This document shows positions 26,301-30,075 of a stretch of 30,075 bases of DNA, in pieces; the first letter of the stretch is position 1; every line of letters begins with the position of its first letter. A model generated the notes under the pieces. That model did no database searches and was not told the origin of the DNA. It saw only the letters and a list, made by a program, of their open reading frames with translations. This DNA is from a virus: positions 1 to 30,075 of IMG/VR virus record IMGVR_UViG_3300012950_000015. One strand, given 5' to 3'. A program made the translations under genes and the position numbers.

Positions 26301-27669
26301 CACTAGGTTTGATGCAACTGGTAGTTTGTATACTGGAGAATATGCACGAGTTGGTTATTTTAACCATGGAATGTATGGAACTGGTAACAAGGTTTCTATT
26401 AGTGGTGCTTCTCCAAATACAGTACCAACCACACTTTCAACAATAATTAATTCTACTACAAGTAGTGTTGCTATTGCTGATAGTATTGGATTTAATGTAT
26501 TTGAAGGTGTTCTAGTTAGTGCAGCAAATACTGCATATGCTATTATCAACAATGAACTTATTTCCTATACATCTGTTGGTATTAATACTCTAAGTGGTAT
26601 TACTAGGGGAGTAAAGAATACTCAATCTATTAATCATGCCCAAGGAGATATTATTAGTAAATATGAATTTAGTGGTATTAGTTTAACTAAGATTAATAAA
26701 GATCATGATGTTTCTACTTTGGGTAGAAATATGGATGACTTTATAATCAAAATTGATAGAGAAGGTAGAGGTACTGATATATCAGCACTTCAACAACCTC
26801 AACTCTCTTTTGCATCAAATATTCATGGTGGTGGAGATAATGCTCATGCCTCTAAGAATATTCAGTATGATACTGTTACTCCACTATTTGACATTACAAC
26901 ACCTGGACCAACGGATGTTTCCACCTTAAGTCTTAGAACAGTAAGTGGAACTAGTATTGATGGTGATGAGCAATCATTTATCGATCAAGGATTTGAACCA
27001 TTTATTCTTAATCAAGGAACAAGACTTCCTACTACTAGGGTTGTGGCATCTGAGGTTAATGAAAATATTAGGTTGACTAATATGTTTAGGAATAGATCAT
27101 TAACTGCTAGGGTTGCTATCAGCAATGGTGGAAACTTCTGGAGTTCTCCAATGATCTGTTTAGACACAATGTCTATAAGATTTTCTTCCAATAGGATCAA
27201 TAAGCCAATTGATGAGGGGAATTATCCTATTGATGCTAAAGTTAATGCTCTCTTTGGAGATGTTCACACATCTTATTATAGTTCTAGAGTAATTAACATT
27301 AAGAAACCAGCAACTTCTCTTAAAGTTGTATTTGATGGTTATAGACCAGCATCTACTGATTTTAGAGTTTTATACAGTGTTGTTAGTGAGGATTATAGTG
27401 AAGTTGATCAGAAATTTACACTATTCCCAGGTTATCTAAATATGGTTGATACTGATGGTGATGGATTTGGAGACACATCTATCAACTTCAATAGGAATGA
27501 TGGCCGTGCTGATTCTTTAGTTACTCCAGGGGAGGACTTTAAAGAATATCAATACACAATTAATGACTTAGATCCATTTACTGGGTTTGTTATTAAAATT
27601 GTGATGAACGGATCCAATCAGGCTGAAGTACCAGTTATCAAAAATATTAGAGCACTGGCATTGGCATGA
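20374..27669 (+). CDS. 2431-aa DUF4815-type baseplate / tail structural protein
   Basis: The N terminus, with YYDDFDRTDNYHKVLFKPG followed by QARELTSLQSIMQNQVEQFG, is the DUF4815 signature of large structural proteins of T4-like marine phages. A conserved block with ESSRFGYKHYFGRMDKLIL lies near residue 1035. A heptad-rich coiled coil (LEDRVENLEKVTTLSLLEQK) lies near 1110-1140, then a ten-proline run at 1569-1578 and a second proline cluster near 1605. The conserved DPLAQSFTVDQFGAYVTGID segment follows near 1615. A GxGY repeat lies near 1910. DTDGDGFGD near 2360 resembles a calcium-binding loop. In T4 this interval encodes gp9, gp10 and gp11, and none is visible here, so this protein may take over peripheral baseplate or fibre-attachment duties. 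Its TGA overlaps the next ATG. Confidence 0.8.
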   Translation: MPQQTNLNISPYYDDFDRTDNYHKVLFKPGFPVQARELTSLQSIMQNQVEQFGSHIFKEGSVVIPGGVTYDGNYFAVRLDATHLGTDVEIYLSSIVGKRIKGQTSGITAKVVNYLTAVDSISSDPTLYVKYLSPGPSGSFDFFEDSEIILLEEPVTYGNTTLNTGSSVASTIAQDSCLSGSAVNISAGVYFVRGAFVRVNQQTLILDQYDNQPFYRVGLQVVESAINAKEDPDLYDNAKGFSNYAAPGADRLKIELILAKKDVDDFDDTDFIEVIRVRAGIVEKEIKRHSEYNLIRDYIAKRTHDESGDYTVSPFFINVMDSLNDRMGSEGIYYATESTREGNTPNDDLAVVRVSPGTAYVKGYEFQTMGETLDVDKPRITSEKLEENFSFRLGNRLRLNGVTGVTTFNNALDLQSGIGSARVGTAKVYNFGLVDSKYTDNSTEFDAYLYDVQLFTELSLNDNVKSTDVITSAYIEGKESGATGYALGHSVAGAGTSTISITQVSGKFQPGEKIVVDGNINGLSRTVERVRNYNIDDVDSVQQSSSFYGKKKLNEVIPYGFSATDFVSITSAGAVTCTGKTFERFKPGDVILYNNPTSSLPSRNIVSEVADDGGSMKVVAMTSNPDLYGGTLPGIAYTGTFRIGQQQLTNEDNAGLYLKLPKNNIADIDFTGAKLTLSAQVKNESTDANGVLVVSTSNISINDISFVGFDQERYQVQYDDGEIATIDQSQVVVTDTTLTINGLKFSESGMTVNATVTKNNIKTKVKEYKRSQQVDIIYSNKIGSGTVQGSTLNDGLTNSALYGIRVQDQDICLNHPDVGEVIAVYESLDKDKPILDKLVFTSTDPIFENAIVGESIVGENTNSVARVVSIDAGNSNISIVYKTSDKFQLLETLSFQESNATATLQAIIPGKYNDVTDAFTLDKGQKEQYYDYSRLMRVNDGYIPSKRLLVILDRYEIPSADTGDVFTVNSYDAERFSKNIPGIGKQNYRASDTLDFRSRVVEFTPGSATVSPFFYSNRDNISVGSRIVTPNESSRFGYKHYFGRMDKLILKTSGNMFVLKGTPSSNPKPPADDGDSMTLATIVWPPYLYETSSAQVFLIDNRRYTMRDIGNLEDRVENLEKVTTLSLLEQKVQTLQVRDADGLDRFKSGYFADGLRTKDFIDISSPVDVDTVRGELRPLTDITSLDMQLLPETQQSPETLDFTENFPLLDDKSQKTGRMITLKYKETEFVNQNFATRVENLNPFLVYNYTGNLTLNPTSDNWINTERTQTLTTQIIRRRVFDTRVGVQNVDGGFGQDELRGSTNEFVSGVERDDIESRNTYIAQETFDPFIRSRNIEYNVDGLRPNSRFFTFFDEIGNCDIIPKIIGIQDVVGAFTVGETINALVNGENYTFRLCRPDHKTGPFASPATVYEVNPLDRNETLPTAYSQGSTVINVDTAALAAQAQGDFFGYLPVGTVISGATSGAQATISNLNLFSDPYGDLRACVWIRNPTATPAPLARVRSGEREFKVTSSSVNATGLRGSTAISAADSIYTAIGTTRIIQTDVRITTLETTTIQRDVTLTFVNRRPPPPPPPPPPVIINNTRVIDRTRTVNRTIIRPVPVPTPPPPRAPRNRDPLAQSFTVDQFGAYVTGIDVYFATIDTDPTVPAFVELRTMELGFPTEKLVSPDSRVVLTSANITVTTDASVATRATFPAPVYLEPAKEYAIVVGAPTNTYEVFIAEMGQTALNAQTLPSAAGRVYSNQFSVGSLFKSQNASTWTPCQFEDLTFKLYRAEFEETDAVVTFQNPPIRSNNGILPALNKNPIEALPKKASLGITTSQNPGLIGTVFTIGRKVGDAQADYRYGFIEDVGGPVTGVVGIQTNGTSYGTPAASVGTYNITGSGVGLKLSVTVGTGASPITAATITQDGEGYKVGDMVGIVTADMSGSGSGCRIGINSLNGIDTLYLTDIQGEEFTTGDDVSYYHSAGTVIDSTLDVTRFDATGSLYTGEYARVGYFNHGMYGTGNKVSISGASPNTVPTTLSTIINSTTSSVAIADSIGFNVFEGVLVSAANTAYAIINNELISYTSVGINTLSGITRGVKNTQSINHAQGDIISKYEFSGISLTKINKDHDVSTLGRNMDDFIIKIDREGRGTDISALQQPQLSFASNIHGGGDNAHASKNIQYDTVTPLFDITTPGPTDVSTLSLRTVSGTSIDGDEQSFIDQGFEPFILNQGTRLPTTRVVASEVNENIRLTNMFRNRSLTARVAISNGGNFWSSPMICLDTMSIRFSSNRINKPIDEGNYPIDAKVNALFGDVHTSYYSSRVINIKKPATSLKVVFDGYRPASTDFRVLYSVVSEDYSEVDQKFTLFPGYLNMVDTDGDGFGDTSINFNRNDGRADSLVTPGEDFKEYQYTINDLDPFTGFVIKIVMNGSNQAEVPVIKNIRALALA
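23695..23800 (+). other. coiled-coil segment in the DUF4815 protein
   Basis: Residues about 1108-1142 show heptad-spaced leucines, valines and isoleucines (MRDIGNLEDRVENLEK, then SLLEQKVQTLQV). This suggests the protein oligomerises, probably as a trimer like many phage fibres. The oligomer state is inferred. Confidence 0.6.
25078..25107 (+). other. ten-proline run (hinge) in the DUF4815 protein
   Basis: Ten consecutive proline codons of mixed type (CCG, CCC, CCA, CCT) follow FVNRR. They are followed by an arginine-rich segment (NNTRVIDRTRTVNRTIIRP) and a second proline cluster, PVPVPTPPPPRAP. The mixed codons suggest selection for the peptide, not simple slippage. The segment probably forms a stiff polyproline II linker between the N-terminal half and the DPLAQSF-containing half. 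Confidence 0.85.
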
Positions 27670-27866
27670 TAAGAGTGGAAGGTCATACGAACCTTTTTAG
27701 GGATGAAAAAACAGGAGCTATCATAAATGATGATAGCTCTGGTTATATTGCGTATAAACAAGCAAAGACTAAGAAACAGATGGAGAGAGCAGAGCTAGAT
27801 AATATGAAGAAAGAAATTACTGAAATAAAAGATATGCTGGCAAAAATTGCTGAAAAAATCACATGA
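27666..27866 (+). CDS. small conserved-looking virion-region protein, 66 aa
   Basis: The ATG overlaps the TGA of the previous gene (ATGA), which indicates translational coupling. The product starts MIRVEGHTNLFRDEKTGAII and ends in a heptad-like helix (AELDNMKKEITEIKDMLAKI). The VEGHxxLxRDExTGAI opening is one I associate with short proteins of T4-like and other myophages found among structural genes; their function is not known to me. A small adaptor or bundle-forming protein is plausible from the coiled coil. Confidence 0.75.
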   Translation: MIRVEGHTNLFRDEKTGAIINDDSSGYIAYKQAKTKKQMERAELDNMKKEITEIKDMLAKIAEKIT

Positions 27867-28039
27867 GAGATCCACATGTAGAGCATTTAAGGTATCTTCA
27901 TGGTGAAGATAATGTATGTCCAGATATCGCAGAACTTGGAGATATGGCAATATTAAGAAATGATATAGAGATTTTAAATAGAAAAGTTGACCATTTAGCT
28001 AGACTCATTCAGGAACTTCCCCAGAAACTAAATACCTAA
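27863..28039 (+). CDS. small coiled-coil protein, 58 aa
   Basis: A second ATGA overlap (ATG 27863-27865, stop of the previous gene 27864-27866) opens a 58-residue frame ending at the TAA at 28037-28039. The product begins MRDPHVEHLRYLHGEDNVCP and continues with a helix of heptad character (LRNDIEILNRKVDHLARLIQ). It shares with its upstream neighbour the pattern of a short head followed by an amphipathic helix, so the two could pair. Family unknown. Confidence 0.65.
   Translation: MRDPHVEHLRYLHGEDNVCPDIAELGDMAILRNDIEILNRKVDHLARLIQELPQKLNT
28027..28034 (+). promoter_or_regulatory. possible weak late promoter ACTAAATA
   Basis: ACTAAATA matches six of eight bases of the TATAAATA box and ends 25 bases before the ATG at 28060. 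That is close to the 26-34 base gap seen at gp25 and gp8. It could boost transcription of the fibre genes. The two mismatches make this tentative. Confidence 0.3.
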
Positions 28040-28059
28040 TAGGATATTAGACTGTAAAA

Positions 28060-28398
28060 ATGACAGTATATGTTGCTAATCTACAGATTGAGCAAGGTAT
28101 GGATTTTGAACATTTATTCTCATTAGGTGATAATGATAATAATACTACCTTGAATCTTAGTGGATTCTCAATTTCTGCTTACCTTCGTAAGTGGTCTGGG
28201 AGTACAACTCATACTGCTTTCACTGCAAGTATTCCAGCTCCTGTAGATGGAGAAATTAAACTCGAAATGACTGATACTACGACTAATACACTTAGTCCTG
28301 GTAGGTATGTTTATGATGTCGTTATAACCGATTCTTCTTCTAAGAAGTATAAAGTTGTTGAGGGCTCTGTCCTCGTTAGACAAGGGGTAACAAGGTAA
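28060..28398 (+). CDS. small beta-rich structural protein, 112 aa
   Basis: The product begins MTVYVANLQIEQGMDFEHLF and is built of short beta strands: SGFSISAYLRKW, DGEIKLEMTD, GRYVYDVVITDSS, YKVVEGSVLVRQGVTR. The pattern resembles the small Ig-like or BppU-N-like domains that decorate baseplates, in which an 'attribute to dimension, then G-x-Y-x-Y-D-V-x-V' layout recurs. Its TAA stop shares an A with the next ATG (TAATG). The position just ahead of fibre genes suggests a connector or fibre-base subunit. Function is inferred. Confidence 0.7.
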   Translation: MTVYVANLQIEQGMDFEHLFSLGDNDNNTTLNLSGFSISAYLRKWSGSTTHTAFTASIPAPVDGEIKLEMTDTTTNTLSPGRYVYDVVITDSSSKKYKVVEGSVLVRQGVTR

Positions 28399-28613
28399 TG
28401 CCATCATTACGAATAGGCACAGGTAGCCAAGTAAAAGTTATTGCCAGCGGCTCTTTAGGAGGCGGTGGTGGAGGTGGTAAGTTAGCCTTACTTTCTGATG
28501 TAAACACTTCAAATTTAACCAACGGTAGTTTTTTAGTATACGATTCAGCAGCCGCTCAATTCGTAGCTCAATCTACCTTACCAACCACCACAGTTGATGG
28601 GGGTGAATACTAA
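28398..28613 (+). CDS. small glycine-hinged fibre-associated protein, 71 aa
   Basis: The product begins MPSLRIGTGSQVKVIASGSL and has a run of seven glycines at residues 21-27. The second half, LLSDVNTSNLTNGSFLVYDS followed by AQFVAQ, is the 'DVNTSNLxxGxxLVYDSxxxxFV' element that precedes or begins many phage fibre proteins. It may be a collar or short spike that links to the fibre encoded two bases downstream. The polyglycine probably forms a flexible hinge. Translation is coupled to the upstream gene through TAATG. Confidence 0.7.
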   Translation: MPSLRIGTGSQVKVIASGSLGGGGGGGKLALLSDVNTSNLTNGSFLVYDSAAAQFVAQSTLPTTTVDGGEY

Positions 28614-28615
28614 AA

Positions 28616-30075
28616 ATGGCCGCAACGATTCTTTTAAAGAGGACCAAAGGAACCTCGCCACCAACCGTCGCACCAGTAGGAACTGGTGTATCTTTTGGTG
28701 AATTAGTATACACCTATGATATTACGAATGTAGGTGCAGGTAAGTCTTATAAGAAATTATATATTGGTCATCCAGACGGTAATACAAATGCTCCTATAGC
28801 AATCGGTGGTGAATACTACACCGATATGTTACCAGGTAACCCTGCTGACTTTGGTAAGCCAGTTGGTTCTAGGGCAGTTATTCTTAACCCATTAGGGCAG
28901 ATCAACACCTGGAGTGTCGCTACAGACCTTCTAGTAGGTGCTGCAGCCACTGTATCGGGGGATTTATCTGTTGCAGGAAATCTAGCGGTTACAGGCGATT
29001 TAACATACGATGAAGTAAACGCAAGAAACTGGAATATAACTGGTGTTGCAACTGCACCAAATCTTTATGTAACTGACATTACTGACACTCTTAACCTACA
29101 AAGTAAGGTAGGTATTATAAGTGCTCTTGCTGGTGTTGGTGGTACATTTAATGATTTCAATTCTACATCTGCACAGTTTGAGCAGATTAATGTAAGTCAT
29201 GCCTCTACGACTAATAATCTAACGATTACTGGCATTTCTACAATTGAAAAGAACTATGATTTTAGAACCCAGTTAATTAGAATTGGTAAAGAAGCTGGTT
29301 GGCAAGAAACTGATGGTAGTGATCGTCAGGGATTCTTTATTGGTAACTATGCTGGTACGAACGCTGGTTTATCCACTCTTACTAAGCGAAATGTTGCTAT
29401 TGGTCATAGTGCTTTCCAAAAAGGTGGTCAGACTAAATCAGAATCTAGTATCTTCCTTGGAAACTTTGCAGGACAAGAAGCAGAAGGTTCACATAACATC
29501 TATATTGGTGATAAGTCAGGACAGGATTTAGGTTCTCAGACTCTTATTGGATATGGTGAAACTGGTACTGCTACAGCAATTTCCTTCTCGGATGCTAGTA
29601 CATTACCAACAGATCCTTATGACTATAAGGTATATGGTAGTATAGAAGCTGCAGGTATTACCAGTGTAACTGGTGGTATGTGGGCAATTGCTATTGAAGA
29701 TCTTAATGATTTAAGTGTAGTTAATAATGCGGTTAATAATAATCTAACATTTAATGTTGGTACTGCAAGTCAGGGTCACTTAGGTAAAACTAAGGCTGGT
29801 CCTTTTAAAGTTAAGGGTAGTAACGACTTTGCGTTACTTACTGACAATAATGATTGTATCTACTTAGATAGTTCTTCTTCAGGATATCTTGGTCTTTCTG
29901 GTCAGTATGGTTTCTTACTCGTAACTTCTGGTATCACTACAAATAGTGGTCTGGAAGATCACGATCAGAACATTGGTATAGGTCGTGAAGCACTATGGGG
30001 TGCTGGTATATCAACTAACCAAAGCAATAACATTGCTATTGGTGCATTTGCACTTTATAAGGTTTATGGTGATAA
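28616..30075 (+). CDS. tail fibre-like protein, N-terminal 486 codons (runs off window)
   Basis: The frame opens at ATG 28616, three bases after the previous stop, and stays open to the window end. The product begins MAATILLKRTKGTSPPTVAP and has an FGELVYTYDITN segment, an attachment-type start shared by many marine phage fibres. A beta-helix-like ladder follows near residues 113-135 (VSGDLSVAGNLAVTGDLTYD). Several YadA-head-like elements come next: NVAIGHSAF, SIFLGNFAGQEA, NIYIGDKSGQDL, NIGIGREALWG and NNIAIGAFAL. Such repeats pack into trimeric beta rolls. It likely contacts the host cell surface. The C-terminal tip, which decides specificity, is outside the window. Confidence 0.8.
   Translation, partial: MAATILLKRTKGTSPPTVAPVGTGVSFGELVYTYDITNVGAGKSYKKLYIGHPDGNTNAPIAIGGEYYTDMLPGNPADFGKPVGSRAVILNPLGQINTWSVATDLLVGAAATVSGDLSVAGNLAVTGDLTYDEVNARNWNITGVATAPNLYVTDITDTLNLQSKVGIISALAGVGGTFNDFNSTSAQFEQINVSHASTTNNLTITGISTIEKNYDFRTQLIRIGKEAGWQETDGSDRQGFFIGNYAGTNAGLSTLTKRNVAIGHSAFQKGGQTKSESSIFLGNFAGQEAEGSHNIYIGDKSGQDLGSQTLIGYGETGTATAISFSDASTLPTDPYDYKVYGSIEAAGITSVTGGMWAIAIEDLNDLSVVNNAVNNNLTFNVGTASQGHLGKTKAGPFKVKGSNDFALLTDNNDCIYLDSSSSGYLGLSGQYGFLLVTSGITTNSGLEDHDQNIGIGREALWGAGISTNQSNNIAIGAFALYKVYGD

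Noticed and set aside
26147-26446. A 99-residue + strand open frame inside the DUF4815 gene
   Set aside because: The product is almost all Leu, Val, Ile and Met, as expected from a frame-shifted reading of AT-rich codons. It sits wholly in a well-supported gene.
28613-28616. Possible terminator between the small genes and the fibre
   Set aside because: The gap is two bases and no stem-loop with a T tract is seen. I found no convincing intrinsic terminator anywhere in the window.

Overview
The window is a continuous stretch of late structural genes from a T4-like myovirus, all on the + strand. It is AT-rich, with tightly packed or overlapping genes, two perfect T4-type late promoter boxes (TATAAATA) and a recognisable baseplate order gp25 - gp6 - giant protein - gp8. 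The style of the large proteins (GISTT/GIGTT-type peptides, YPRSSDP repeats, DPLAQSF motif, fibre with NIAIG repeats) is what I associate with marine cyanomyoviruses of Prochlorococcus or Synechococcus. No host-diagnostic or metabolic gene is present, so the host is an inference.

Layout. Positions 1-53 hold a well-formed sigma70-type promoter. It precedes a putative glycosyltransferase (54-812) and three small unrecognised genes (812-979, 966-1121, 1163-1390). A late promoter at 1400-1407 then precedes gp25 (sheath initiator, 1434-1829), gp6 (baseplate wedge, 1835-3754) and a 4999-residue protein (3761-18760) in the gp7 position. That one gene fills half of the window. It carries a conserved N-terminal region, a YHYH-like domain, several families of internal repeats and an 85-residue repeat array of distinctly higher GC content. 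A second late promoter overlaps its stop codon and drives gp8 (18798-20369) and a 2431-residue DUF4815-type structural protein (20374-27669) with a coiled coil and a ten-proline hinge. Four short genes follow (27666-28613), and then the first 486 codons of a tail-fibre-like gene that runs off the window end.

How it works together. The products build the baseplate wedges, start the sheath and present fibres. gp6, the giant protein and gp8 form the wedge by synteny with T4 genes 6, 7 and 8. The DUF4815 protein probably takes the peripheral role that gp9, gp10 and gp11 fill in T4, since none of those is visible here. The small proteins and the fibre gene probably form the distal adhesion apparatus. 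No gene-free stretch exceeds 60 bases. I saw no tRNA, CRISPR array, insertion sequence or convincing terminator. The most unusual element is the giant mosaic gene, not a separate accessory system.
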